Shown here piece after piece: positions 35,241 through 43,453 of a stretch of 64,000 bases of DNA. Position 1 is the stretch's first letter; each line of letters opens with the position of its first letter. Source of the DNA: Cyanobacteria bacterium REEB417 (GTDB taxonomy: Bacteria; Cyanobacteriota; Cyanobacteriia; PCC-6307; Cyanobiaceae); the NCBI GenBank assembly GCA_018970945.1, contig JAGWVJ010000007.1, positions 1 to 64,000 on the forward strand. Reading direction: 5' to 3'. The notes under the pieces were generated by a model. That model saw only the letters and a program-made list of their open reading frames with translations, did not search any database and was not told the DNA's origin. Both the position numbers and the translations under genes were made by a program.

Positions 35241-36467
35241 ATGAGCAGCACCCTGGCCCTGATGTTGGCGATCTTCGGTGCACTGCTGCTGGTGGCCGCC
35301 TTTCTCGATCAGATCGCTGAGCGGATCCGTGTGCCCGGCATCCTGCTGGTGCTGCTGCTGGGCCTGCTGACCGACAACAGCATTCAGGCGGTCCCGGGCC
35401 AGCCGCCACCCCTGCTCAGCCTGTACCAGGCCGATCAGGTGGCCCAGGTGGCCCTGGTGCTGGTGTTGTTTTTCGGTGGGCTCACCACCAACTGGGCTCA
35501 GATCCGTCCGGTGCTGGCTCCCGCCGTGCGCCTGGCCACCCTGGGTTCGGGGCTGACCGCCCTGTTGATGATGGTCCTGGTGCTGCTGCTGGGCACCATT
35601 CCAGGGCTTCAGATCACGCCCACCCTGCCCCTGGCACTATTTGTGGGTGCCATGCTGTGCAGCACCGACGCCTCGGCGGTGATCGCCCTGCTGCGGCCGC
35701 TGGCCGGCCGTCTGCCGGCCCGGCTCGTGAACCTGATCGAATGCGAATCGGCCTTCAATGACCCGGTGGCCGTGGTGTTGAGCGGCGTCGCAATGGCGAT
35801 GGCCAGCGGCAATGAATCGGCCACCGGTGCTTCGTTGGTGATCGAAGTGTTGCGGCAGTTTCTGTTGGGAGGCCTGCTCGGCTTTCTGGGCGGCAGCGTG
35901 GCCCAGCAGGTTCTGGCACAGCGCAACCGCCAGGCGGGCAATGCGCAGCTGGCCGTGCTCAGCCTTGCCGTGCTCGCGCTGCTGGTGGGCGCCACCCAGT
36001 TGCTGGGGGGCAGCGGCATCCTGGCGGCCTATGTGGCGGGTCTGGTGCTGGGCAACAGCGCCCAGTGTGACCGCGGCCTGCTCGAGGAGGCCCATGGCGG
36101 TTTCGCCAAGATGGCCGAGCTTTTGCTGTTCCTGTGCATGGGCCTGGTGGTCGATCCCGACCAGGCCGTGCTAGCCATCGGCTGGGCCCTGGTGCTGCTC
36201 GTCGGTCTGCAGCTTGTGCGCTGGCTGATGGTGCAGTCGATGCTCTGGCGGGCCGGGTTTGACAGGGCCGAGCAGCTGCTGATCACCCTGGCGGGCCTGC
36301 GGGGTGCGGTTCCGATCGCCATTGCGATCCAGGCGGCCGCAGGCTCCACGCCCTGGGGCCGGGCCATGCCCGCACTGGCGCTGGCGGTGGTGCTGCTGGG
36401 GCTGCTGCTTCAGGGGTTTGCCCTGGTGCCCACCGCCCGCCGCTTGGGCCTAGCCTCGCCAGGCTGA
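35241..36467 (+). CDS. CPA1-type cation/proton antiporter
   Basis: A 408-residue, about 12-helix membrane antiporter. The ND motif is in NLIECESAFNDPVAVVLSGV (residues ~160-180), with an upstream CSTDASAVIALLR (the TDxx motif) and AGLRGAVPIAIAIQA near the end. It lacks a cytoplasmic RCK/TrkA domain, so it is a short NhaP-like form. The likely role is Na+ or K+/H+ exchange for pH and salt balance. The start MSSTLALMLAIFGALLL at 35241 fits; the ion is not predictable from sequence. Confidence 0.9.
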   Translation: MSSTLALMLAIFGALLLVAAFLDQIAERIRVPGILLVLLLGLLTDNSIQAVPGQPPPLLSLYQADQVAQVALVLVLFFGGLTTNWAQIRPVLAPAVRLATLGSGLTALLMMVLVLLLGTIPGLQITPTLPLALFVGAMLCSTDASAVIALLRPLAGRLPARLVNLIECESAFNDPVAVVLSGVAMAMASGNESATGASLVIEVLRQFLLGGLLGFLGGSVAQQVLAQRNRQAGNAQLAVLSLAVLALLVGATQLLGGSGILAAYVAGLVLGNSAQCDRGLLEEAHGGFAKMAELLLFLCMGLVVDPDQAVLAIGWALVLLVGLQLVRWLMVQSMLWRAGFDRAEQLLITLAGLRGAVPIAIAIQAAAGSTPWGRAMPALALAVVLLGLLLQGFALVPTARRLGLASPG

Positions 36468-36488
36468 AGCGAACCGGGGAAATCAAGC

Positions 36489-37424
36489 GTGCGCCTGCTG
36501 CTGCTCGGCTGTTCGGGATTTGTGGGGCGCGAACTGGTGCCCTACCTGCTCGAACTGGGCCATGAGCTCACGCTCGTGAGCCGCAATCCGCAGGCCTTCG
36601 AGCGTTTGGCCGGTACCCGTCTATCGGTGTTGCACCTCGATCCGGCCGACGCCGCCAGTTGGGGCCACAACGGCCTCGACGAGGCCCTGCGGCAGGCCGA
36701 GGGCGTCATCAACCTGGCCGGTGAGCCGATCGCCGATAAGCGTTGGACCCCGCGCCATCGGGCCCTGCTGATGACCAGCCGGGTGCACACCACCGCCCAC
36801 CTCACGGCCGCCATGGCCCGTCTGGCGTCGCCGCCGGCTGTGTTGATCAATGGTTCGGCCGTCGGGTACTACGGCAGCAGTGACAGCGCGCGATTCGTCG
36901 AAACCAGCGCGTCGGGCAGCGACTATCTCGCCGAGATCTGTCGGACCTGGGAGGCCGCCGCCGACCAGGCTCCCGCCGGCTGCCGGGTGGTCAAGCTGCG
37001 CATTGGCATCGTGCTGGGGCCCGATGGTGGAGCGCTGGGCAAGATGCTGCCGGTGTTTCGCGCCGGCTTCGGGGGGCCGGTCGGCTCCGGCAGGCAGTGG
37101 ATGAGCTGGATCCATCGCCATGATCTGTGCCGTCTGATCGCTGCGGCCCTGGAGGATCCTGCCTACCAGGGGGTCTACAACGCCGTAGCCCCCGAACCGG
37201 CCACAATGGCCGCCTTTGCCTCGGCGCTGGGGCGCTCCCTGGGTCGGCCCAGCCTGCTGCCGGTGCCGGGACCGTTGTTGCAGCTGTTGCTGGGTGATGG
37301 GGCTCAGGTGGTGTTGGAGGGCCAGCAGGTCCTGCCCCAGCGTCTGGAGCAGCAGGGGTTCCGCTATCAGTTCGCCGCGCTCAGCGCTGCGCTCGCCGCT
37401 GCCACCAGCCCACAGCCCCGTTGA
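36489..37424 (+). CDS. TIGR01777 family NAD(P)-binding epimerase-like protein
   Basis: A 311-residue extended-SDR protein. The GTG-started N-terminus RLLLLGCSGFVGRELVPYLL is the NAD(P)-binding Rossmann motif. GVINLAGEPIADKRWTPRHR and SAVGYYGSSDSARFVETSAS (YxxxK region modified) are family marks, with RIGIVLGPDGGALGKMLPVF and GRQWMSWIHRHDL further on. The family is linked by context to cell division (SulA-like naming) and plastid biogenesis, but the reaction is unknown. It follows the antiporter by 21 bases and overlaps a convergent small gene by 44. Confidence 0.9.
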   Translation: MRLLLLGCSGFVGRELVPYLLELGHELTLVSRNPQAFERLAGTRLSVLHLDPADAASWGHNGLDEALRQAEGVINLAGEPIADKRWTPRHRALLMTSRVHTTAHLTAAMARLASPPAVLINGSAVGYYGSSDSARFVETSASGSDYLAEICRTWEAAADQAPAGCRVVKLRIGIVLGPDGGALGKMLPVFRAGFGGPVGSGRQWMSWIHRHDLCRLIAAALEDPAYQGVYNAVAPEPATMAAFASALGRSLGRPSLLPVPGPLLQLLLGDGAQVVLEGQQVLPQRLEQQGFRYQFAALSAALAAATSPQPR

Positions 37425-37620
37425 GCAGGGCGGCCGCCATCAGCAACCCGATCGCCGGGGTGAATAGCGGTTCCCATAGGGTCTGAAACAGGGTCAGTGG
37501 GGCATCGATGCTGCGGCTGTGCAGCAGCACCGCCACCCCAAACCAAAGGGCCCCGGCGATCACCACGAACACATCGATCACCAGCAGGGTGTCGAGCGTT
37601 CCCTTGAGCCGTTGCAGCAT
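37381..37620 (-). CDS. Small two-helix membrane protein, unknown function
   Basis: A 79-residue protein with two hydrophobic segments (TLLVIDVFVVIAGALWFGVA and ALFTPAIGLLMAAALLNGAV-like text), a short linker with RSIDAPLTLFQTLWEP, and a basic end (WWQRRAQR). A reasonable ATG at 37620 (MLQRLKGTLDTLL) and strong amino-acid character support it as real. I do not recognise a named family. It overlaps the TIGR01777 gene end by 44 bases and is divergent from the LpxB-like gene. Confidence 0.75.
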   Translation of the reverse strand: MLQRLKGTLDTLLVIDVFVVIAGALWFGVAVLLHSRSIDAPLTLFQTLWEPLFTPAIGLLMAAALLNGAVGWWQRRAQR

Positions 37621-37686
37621 GGTTCATCCCTGGGTGTGGGCCGATTCTGAAGGCTCCCTAAGCTCGCCGGACACGACGGGGATTCC

Positions 37687-38931
37687 GTGGGGGCAGCGGC
37701 AGCAGATCTGGACCAGGCCCGCGCCCCAGCCGGGGATCTGTTGGTGATCAGCAACGGCCATGGCGAAGACGTCAACGGCGGGCTGATCGCCGAGGCTCTT
37801 CAGGCGCTGGCCCCCGGTCTTGTCCTGGCCGCCCTGCCGATCGTGGGCGGTGGTGGCGCCTACCGCCGCCGCGGTTTGCCGTTGCTGGTGCAGGGGCGCG
37901 ATCTGCCCTCAGGTGGCATGGTCTACCAGGGCTGGAATCTGTGGCGGGATCTGGCCGCAGGCCTGATCGGCCAGACCCTGGCCCAGATCCGTGCGGCCCG
38001 TGTTTCGGGTCGCCGCTTTCGTCTGGTGCTCAGCGTCGGCGACCATGTGCCGTTGCTGTTTGCCTGGCTCAGTGGGCGCCCCACGGTGGTCTTTCTGGTC
38101 TCCACCTCGAGTTACTACGAGGGGCGCCTGCGGCTCAGCCCGTTGACCCGCTGGCTCTGCCAACGCCGCGCCGTGAAGTCGGTGCTCACCCGCGATGCCT
38201 TCACCGCCCGCGATCTGCAGCATCAGGGGCTCGCCAAGGCGCGGTTTCTGGGCTATCCGATCATGGACCCCCTGGCTTCGGGGCCGGACGCCACGCAGCC
38301 AGAATCCGGGGCCCAGATGGCTCTCGTGGAGCCCCTGACCCTGACCCTGGCCCTGCTGCCCGGCAGCCGTCAGCCCGAGGCCCAGGCCAACCTGGCCCTG
38401 ATGCTGCTGGTGTGTGAGCGGCTGGTGCAGATCGCCCCCGACCAGCCCTGGGCCTTTGAAGCGGCGGTGGTGCCCGGTACCGCCGGGCCTGAACTCGATC
38501 AGCTGCTGCTCCCCCTTGGCTGGCGCGCCGAGGCTGGGGCCCTGGTCAAGGGGGCCGTGCGGGTGCTGCTGCGCAGCGATGCGTTTGCCACGATCCTGCG
38601 GCGCTCCAGGTTGGTGCTGGGCATGGCAGGCACGGCGGTCGAGCAGGCTGTGGGGCTTGGCAAGCCCGTCGTGCAGCTGGTGGGCCGCGGCCCCCAGTTC
38701 AGCTATGCCTTTGCCGAAGCCCAAATGCGACTTCTGGGCGAGGCGGTGTTCACGGTGGGGAGCCAGCCCGCCGGCACCCGTGAGATCCATGGCGCAGCCG
38801 ATCTGATCCTGCAGCTGCTGGCCGATTCGGACCTTCCCCAGCTCTGCCATCAGTGCGGCCTGGAGCGGGTGGGCCCACCGGGCGGCTCACGCGCCATCGC
38901 CCAGGCCTTGCTTGAGCAGCTGCAGCCGTGA
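37687..38931 (+). CDS. Lipid-A-disaccharide synthase-related protein (TIGR03492)
   Basis: A 414-residue GT-B-like protein resembling LpxB. LLVISNGHGEDVNGGLIAEA near residue 20 is the signature of the cyanobacterial TIGR03492 group. VVFLVSTSSYYEGRLRLSPL, LLPGSRQPEAQANLALMLLV and LVLGMAGTAVEQAVGLGKPV correspond to the nucleotide-sugar half. Its product is unknown; it is probably not the true LpxB. The GTG start at 37687 precedes the conserved block by a short tail. A long hairpin follows the stop. Confidence 0.85.
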   Translation: MGAAAADLDQARAPAGDLLVISNGHGEDVNGGLIAEALQALAPGLVLAALPIVGGGGAYRRRGLPLLVQGRDLPSGGMVYQGWNLWRDLAAGLIGQTLAQIRAARVSGRRFRLVLSVGDHVPLLFAWLSGRPTVVFLVSTSSYYEGRLRLSPLTRWLCQRRAVKSVLTRDAFTARDLQHQGLAKARFLGYPIMDPLASGPDATQPESGAQMALVEPLTLTLALLPGSRQPEAQANLALMLLVCERLVQIAPDQPWAFEAAVVPGTAGPELDQLLLPLGWRAEAGALVKGAVRVLLRSDAFATILRRSRLVLGMAGTAVEQAVGLGKPVVQLVGRGPQFSYAFAEAQMRLLGEAVFTVGSQPAGTREIHGAADLILQLLADSDLPQLCHQCGLERVGPPGGSRAIAQALLEQLQP

Positions 38932-38936
38932 GGTGC

Positions 38937-38977
38937 GCAGAGCTGAGCCCAGCCCTTCGTGCTGGCCTCAGCTCTGC
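38937..38977. terminator. Long symmetric hairpin between convergent genes (bidirectional terminator candidate)
   Basis: GCAGAGCTGAG C CCAGC (38937-38953) pairs with GCTGG C CTCAGCTCTGC (38961-38977): 16 pairs with one C/C mismatch and a 7-base loop. It lies 5 bases after the LpxB-like stop, and its right arm includes the stop of the TPR gene. There is no T-run on either side, so it may act as an intrinsic pause, an mRNA 3' end protector or a factor-dependent terminator. Confidence 0.75.
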
Positions 38978-39447
38978 AACCAGGCCCTGATCTTGATCAT
39001 GGAGGCCCAGCCGGGTTTGCGCTGCAGGCCATCGGCGATCGAGTCGTTGATCTCGGCCGCCATCTCAGGTGCCATCGCCAGCACCCTGTGCACGATCTCG
39101 ATGTGCTCGCGCACCCCCTTGGCGCCGGTTTCGAGCATGGCCAGCGCCAGGTTGATGCGCGCCTGGGGGTCCTGGGGGCTGAGTCGCACGGCTGTGCGCG
39201 CCGAGCGCAGGGCTTCCAGGGGGCGGTTGTCGAGCAGCTGCAACCAGGCAAGGCAGGTCCAGCCTGCCGATTGCCGCGGGTTCTGGGCCGCGATTTCTTC
39301 GAACGCGTCGATCAGTTCCGAGGCCTCGGCCCCCTGGTTGTACCGCTGCAGGGCAGATTCAAAGGCCGAGGTCTGGTCGGGGGCGGCGTTGTCGGCCATG
39401 GCTGACGGGGGGGCTGATCGGGCAGGCGCGGATCGCGTCTGTTGCAT
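38968..39447 (-). CDS. TPR-like protein, conserved in cyanobacteria
   Basis: A 159-residue, mostly helical protein with two to three degenerate TPR motifs (SAGWTCLAWLQLLDNRPLEA, LRSARTAVRLSPQDPQARIN and LALAMLETGAKG). The C-terminus EMAAEINDSIADGLQRKPGW is conserved-looking. Start is ATG 39447 or 39399 (MADNAAPDQTSAFESAL); the first 16 residues are low complexity. It follows sufA on the same strand by 45 bases, suggesting co-transcription, but its partner is unknown. Confidence 0.8.
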   Translation of the reverse strand: MQQTRSAPARSAPPSAMADNAAPDQTSAFESALQRYNQGAEASELIDAFEEIAAQNPRQSAGWTCLAWLQLLDNRPLEALRSARTAVRLSPQDPQARINLALAMLETGAKGVREHIEIVHRVLAMAPEMAAEINDSIADGLQRKPGWASMIKIRAWLQS

Positions 39448-39492
39448 CAGATTCCCACGTCGGTCCCACGCCGGGATGGGTCGCGGCGGGGC

Positions 39493-40017
39493 TCAGACCG
39501 CAAACGAGCTGCCACAGCCGCAGGTCTGGCTGGCGTTGGGGTTCGTGAAGTTGAAACCGCCCCCGATCAGGGCGCTCGAGAAGTCGAGCTGCATGCCGTA
39601 GATGTACAGCAGGCTCTTGGGGTCGCAGACCACCTCGAAGCTGGGGGCCTCGGCCGGTTCGTAGGTGTAGCGCTCGTCGTCGCTGCGGATCGCGCTGCTG
39701 TCGATGAAATCCATCGTGTAGCTCATGCCGCTGCAGCCGCCCGAGCGCACGCCCACCCGCAACACCTTGCCGGATCCTTGCTGGGTCATCAGGTTGGCCA
39801 GCTGCTTCATCGCTGGCTCGGAGATCTGAATGCCCTTGCCATCTCTCGCCGTGAAGGTGGGAGCGGGGGTCGTGGCCGTTGCTTCCGTGGCTGCCATGGC
39901 GTCAGGGACTGCAACATCAGTCATCACGATGGTGTTGGCATCTGAGGTGGTGTCAGCAACTGCCGTGGTGTCTGCGATTGCAGCGCCACCAGCCATTGCA
40001 GAAGTATCAGCAGCCAT
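39493..40017 (-). CDS. SufA/IscA-type iron-sulfur assembly protein with repetitive N-terminal extension
   Basis: The A-type carrier core spans residues ~60-174: ISEPAMKQLANLMTQQGSGK, VRSGGCSGMSYTMDFID and the terminal TCGCGSSFAV supply the three cluster-ligating cysteines. The preceding ~60 residues are an Ala/Asp/Thr-rich stretch with a loose six-residue rhythm (IADTTA VADTTS DANTIV), absent from ordinary ~110-residue SufA. The start is uncertain: TTG 40038, ATG 40017 (chosen), ATG 39924. The role, delivery of Fe-S clusters, follows from the core. Confidence 0.88.
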   Translation of the reverse strand: MAADTSAMAGGAAIADTTAVADTTSDANTIVMTDVAVPDAMAATEATATTPAPTFTARDGKGIQISEPAMKQLANLMTQQGSGKVLRVGVRSGGCSGMSYTMDFIDSSAIRSDDERYTYEPAEAPSFEVVCDPKSLLYIYGMQLDFSSALIGGGFNFTNPNASQTCGCGSSFAV

Positions 40018-40198
40018 GGCGACAGACCCTTGATCCAAGAGGCGAATCTAGGCAGGCAGGTGGGGTGTTGCCTGTCCTGCCCATCTTTCGTGTTCAGATC
40101 GGCAGGGTCTGAAGCCCTCGATCGCTGTCCGCTGAGCCATGCCACCCCGCCGCGGGGCGCCGCTCCATAGAGTCGGGCCACTGTTTGCGGGTCAGGGC

Positions 40199-41692
40199 AT
40201 GCGGGTCGCCATCGTGGGTGCGGGTCTGGCCGGGTTGGCGGCGGCCGTCGATCTGGTCGATGCCGGCCACCAGGTTGACCTCTACGAGGCTCGGCCGTTC
40301 ATGGGCGGCAAGGTGGGCAGCTGGGAGGACGCCGATGGCAACCATATCGAGATGGGCCTGCACGTCTTCTTCTTCAACTACGCCAATCTGTTTGCCCTGC
40401 TCGAGAAGGTCGGCGCCCGGGAGAACCTGTTGCCCAAGGTTCACACCCATCTGTTTGTCAACACCGGCGGCGACCTGCGTGAGCTGGATTTTCGCTTTGC
40501 CCTGGGGGCACCCTTCAACGGGCTCAAGGCCTTCTTCACCACCCCCCAGCTCGACTGGATCGACAAGCTGCGCAATGCCCTGGCCCTGGGGACGAGCCCG
40601 ATCGTGCGCGGTCTGATCGACTACGAGGGGGCGATGAAGACGATCCGCGCTCTCGACAGTGTCAGTTTTCAGGACTGGTTCGTCGGCCATGGCGGCAGCG
40701 AGCAGAGCATCAAGCGCATGTGGAATCCGATCGCCTATGCCCTGGGATTTATTGACTGTCAGGCGATCTCGGCCCGCTGCATGCTCACCATCTTCATGAT
40801 GTTCGCGGCCAAGACCGAGGCTTCCAAGCTCAACCTGCTCAAGGGCTCGCCCCACCGCTGGCTCACCGGCCCGATCCTTGACTACATCACCGCCCGCGGC
40901 GGCCACCTGCATCTGCGCCACCGCGTCAGCGAGCTGCTGTTTGACGAGGGTGCTCCGGGTGCCGATGGCCAGCCCGGCACCAAGGTGAGCGGCCTCAAGC
41001 TGGGCACCCCCGATGGCGAGATCACGGCGACGGCCGATGCCTACCTCGCCGCCTGTGACGTGCCCGGCATCCAGCGCATGATTCCGCAGGCGTGGCGCCG
41101 CTGGCCCCTGTTCGAGCGCATCTTTGCGCTTGAGGCGGTGCCTGTGGCCACGGTCCAGCTCCGTTATGACGGCTGGGTCACCGAGATGGGCGACAGCCCC
41201 GCCGCCCAGGCGGCTCGCCATGACCTGAGCCATCCCAGCGGCCTCGATAACCTTCTCTACACGGCCGATGCCGATTTCAGTTGTTTTGCCGACCTGGCCC
41301 TGGCCAGTCCCGAGGACTACCGCAAAGAGGGTCTGGGTTCCCTGTTGCAGTGCGTGCTCACACCCGGCGATCCCTGGATTCCCAGAAAGACCGAGGACAT
41401 CGTTGCCCACACCGACGCCCAGGTCCGGTCCCTGTTCCCATCGGCCAGGAACCTCACGCTGGTCTGGAGCAATGTGGTCAAACTGGCCCAGTCGCTCTAC
41501 CGCGAAGCCCCCGGCATGGAGCCCTATCGCCCCGACCAGCGCACGCCGGTGAGCAATTTTTACCTGGCTGGCAGCTACACCAAGCAGGACTACATCGATT
41601 CGATGGAGGGCGCCACCATGAGCGGACGCCTGGCGGCTGCGGCGATTCTGGGCCGCTCGGCCCGGTTGGCCAGTAACGCGGCGGTGGCCTGA
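40199..41692 (+). CDS. crtQ: Zeta-carotene desaturase (CrtQ, plant type)
   Basis: A 497-residue FAD enzyme converting 9,9'-di-cis-zeta-carotene to prolycopene. FAD fold [20 protein letters not shown] at the start, [19 protein letters not shown] and [20 protein letters not shown] follow; the C-terminal motif is [20 protein letters not shown]. Distinguishing features from CrtP are FFFNYANLF and the C-terminal [13 protein letters not shown]. The ATG at 40199 is the conserved start. The next gene begins one base after its stop, making a crtQ-START-lipoprotein operon. Confidence 0.96.
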   Translation: MRVAIVGAGLAGLAAAVDLVDAGHQVDLYEARPFMGGKVGSWEDADGNHIEMGLHVFFFNYANLFALLEKVGARENLLPKVHTHLFVNTGGDLRELDFRFALGAPFNGLKAFFTTPQLDWIDKLRNALALGTSPIVRGLIDYEGAMKTIRALDSVSFQDWFVGHGGSEQSIKRMWNPIAYALGFIDCQAISARCMLTIFMMFAAKTEASKLNLLKGSPHRWLTGPILDYITARGGHLHLRHRVSELLFDEGAPGADGQPGTKVSGLKLGTPDGEITATADAYLAACDVPGIQRMIPQAWRRWPLFERIFALEAVPVATVQLRYDGWVTEMGDSPAAQAARHDLSHPSGLDNLLYTADADFSCFADLALASPEDYRKEGLGSLLQCVLTPGDPWIPRKTEDIVAHTDAQVRSLFPSARNLTLVWSNVVKLAQSLYREAPGMEPYRPDQRTPVSNFYLAGSYTKQDYIDSMEGATMSGRLAAAAILGRSARLASNAAVA

Positions 41693-41693
41693 G

Positions 41694-42179
41694 ATGGGAC
41701 GCTGGCTCGAGCATTCGGTGACGACCGAGATCCAGGCTCCGGTGGAGCTGGTCTGGACGGTGTGGAGCGATCTCGAGGCGATGCCGCGCTGGATGCGTTG
41801 GATCGAATCGGTCGTCACGCTGCCCAATGATCCCGACCTCACCGACTGGACCCTGGCGGCCCAGGGCTTTCGCTTTCACTGGAAAGCGCGCATCACCCAG
41901 CGGGTCGAAGCCCAGCAGCTCCACTGGGAGTCGGTCGGCGGTCTGCCCACCAAGGGGGCTGTGCGCTTTTACCCCCAGGATGGGGGCTGCACCGCTGTCA
42001 AACTGAGCGTCAGCTACGAGCTGCCGGCGGCCCTTGCGCCGCTGATGGAACCGACCATCCTTGGGGGCATCGTCACCAAGGAACTGCAGGCGAATCTTGA
42101 CCGTTTCCGCGACCTGGTCGAAAGCGATGCTGGCGCTTCCTCTGCCCCTGCTGCTGGCGGGCTGCCAGGGCCGGCCTGA
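41694..42179 (+). CDS. SRPBCC (START/Coq10-like) family protein
   Basis: A 161-residue helix-grip protein: VTTEIQAPVELVWTVWSDLE and MPRWMRWIESVVTLPNDPDL are typical of the cyclase/dehydrase-like group, and VKLSVSYELPAALAPLMEPT completes the fold. Such proteins bind hydrophobic ligands. Placement one base after crtQ suggests a carotenoid or quinone binding role, which is inference from context. The 3' 53 bases are shared with the next gene in another frame. Confidence 0.88.
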   Translation: MGRWLEHSVTTEIQAPVELVWTVWSDLEAMPRWMRWIESVVTLPNDPDLTDWTLAAQGFRFHWKARITQRVEAQQLHWESVGGLPTKGAVRFYPQDGGCTAVKLSVSYELPAALAPLMEPTILGGIVTKELQANLDRFRDLVESDAGASSAPAAGGLPGPA

Positions 42180-42618
42180 GTCGAGCCTGCAGCCTCCGGC
42201 TGCCCTGCCACCACTGCCCCGATCGGCGGTGTCCGCTGGTGATGTTGCGGGCGGGCCCGCACCCACGGGGCTGACGCCGTTGCCCACACCCCAGCAGGTG
42301 GTGACGGCGCAGCCGGTTGGCCGCCTCGATCCCTTTCTACCGGTGCAGGGAACCTCCAGCGGCCCCGGCGGTGCTGCCCAGCCCCCCCTGCCGGTGGGTT
42401 TCCGCTTTCAAGGGGTGATCCTGAGCCGGGGCAGGGCCCAGGCCCTGGTGCAGTACGGCAGCGAGTCGGGCAATCTGCGGGTCGGCGATGCCGGCGGTCG
42501 AACCACCCCGTTGCTCCCCCCGGGCTGGGCCGTGGGGGGCATTGACGTGGCCCGCGGTCAGCTGATTCTCAGGGTGTCGGGACGGTCGGTGCCCGTCAGC
42601 CTCGACGCTCGCTCCTGA
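42127..42618 (+). CDS. Putative lipoprotein with PilP-like C-terminal half
   Basis: A 163-residue protein. The signal sequence and lipobox MLALPLPLLLAGC predict a lipid-anchored cysteine at residue 13. A Pro-rich linker (QPPAALPPLPRSAVSAG) is followed by GRLDPFLPVQG and GFRFQGVILSRGRAQALVQY, then LRVGDAGGRTTPLLPPGW. That order (DPF.P, GVI, LV, GD.G) resembles PilP-type pilus-alignment proteins, but similarity is weak. It starts inside the SRPBCC gene and overlaps convergent hemD by 23 bases. Confidence 0.72.
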   Translation: MLALPLPLLLAGCQGRPESSLQPPAALPPLPRSAVSAGDVAGGPAPTGLTPLPTPQQVVTAQPVGRLDPFLPVQGTSSGPGGAAQPPLPVGFRFQGVILSRGRAQALVQYGSESGNLRVGDAGGRTTPLLPPGWAVGGIDVARGQLILRVSGRSVPVSLDARS

Positions 42619-43423
42619 GTGCTGTCATACAGGCCTGCACCAGGCCGCTCAGGTCATGGGGCGTGGCTTCGGCATCGACCCGGCCCAGCAGCTCCAGGCA
42701 GGCCTTGGTGGTCTGCGGGCCGATCGACACCAGGGCCAGCGCCCGGGGTCGGCCGCCGTGGGGGGCGAGCAGGTCGGGCCAGTCTTGGCCAAAGGCCTTG
42801 TGCAGAAGGCTGACGGTGTGGTGCACCGTCTTGGCACTGCTGAAGGTGAGGGCATCGAGGTTGCCGCCTGCAAGGGCTGCCACAGCGCTGCTGGGCAGGC
42901 AGGGGGGGCAACCGGTCTCATAGGCCGCCACCTCCACCACGCGCGCACCGGCTTCGCCAAAGGCCTCGGCCAGCACGCTGCGGCCGCCGCTCTGCACCCG
43001 GGGGATCAGCAGGCGCAGGCCCCAGGCCGAACACGGAAAGTGCTCGATCAGGCTGTCGGCCACGTACGCGGGTGGCACAAAATCAGCCGGGGCGCCCAGC
43101 TCCTCAAGTCGCTGGGCGGTCTTGCGCCCCACCGCAGCGATTTTGAGTCCGGGGGGCCTGTGGGCCAGGCTGCTGCCCCGGTGCCGCAGCCGCGCGTCAA
43201 CCGCGTCAGCGCCATTGCTGCTCGACACCAACAGCCAGTGGAAACTGTCGAGCTCGGCCAGGGCATCGTCGATTGGGCCCCAGTCGCTGGGGGGCGTCAC
43301 CACCAGGGCCGGCAGGTCGATCACCCGGGCGCCCACCCGCTCGAACAGGCGGCGTGCCTCGCCGGCCTGGCCTTCGGCCCGGGTGACGCCGATGCAGCAG
43401 CCCGCCAGGGGCAGATCAGCCAT
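42596..43423 (-). CDS. hemD: Uroporphyrinogen-III synthase
   Basis: A 275-residue enzyme closing hydroxymethylbilane to uroporphyrinogen III for heme, chlorophyll and bilins. The sequence is divergent, as usual, but the pattern is clear: GVTRAEGQAGEARRLFERVG with LPALVVTPPSDW at the start, DSFHWLLVSSSNGADAVDAR, AAVGRKTAQRLEELG, LDALTFSSAKTVHHTVSLL and LVSIGPQTTKACLELLG. Its start codon lies in the second copy of a 19-bp tandem duplication whose first copy ends the upstream GT2-TPR gene. Confidence 0.9.
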   Translation of the reverse strand: MADLPLAGCCIGVTRAEGQAGEARRLFERVGARVIDLPALVVTPPSDWGPIDDALAELDSFHWLLVSSSNGADAVDARLRHRGSSLAHRPPGLKIAAVGRKTAQRLEELGAPADFVPPAYVADSLIEHFPCSAWGLRLLIPRVQSGGRSVLAEAFGEAGARVVEVAAYETGCPPCLPSSAVAALAGGNLDALTFSSAKTVHHTVSLLHKAFGQDWPDLLAPHGGRPRALALVSIGPQTTKACLELLGRVDAEATPHDLSGLVQACMTALRSERRG

Positions 43424-43453
43424 TCAGCTTCACCTCAGCCATTCAGCTTCACC
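43417..43453. repeat. 19-bp tandem duplication at the GT2-TPR / hemD junction
   Basis: CAGCCATTCAGCTTCACC occurs at 43417-43434 and 43436-43453 with a 19-base period. Read on the minus strand, each copy contains AATGGCTGA. The upstream copy supplies the stop of the GT2-TPR gene (AAT GGC TGA) and the downstream copy the start of hemD (ATG GCT GAT). Confidence 0.92.

Noticed and set aside
37381-37627. Alternative frame of 86 codons over the small membrane protein
   Set aside because: The 79-codon frame has clear transmembrane character; the other is His/Ala-rich shadow.
40094-41842. A 582-codon minus-strand frame opposite crtQ
   Set aside because: Antisense shadow; crtQ is unmistakable on the plus strand.
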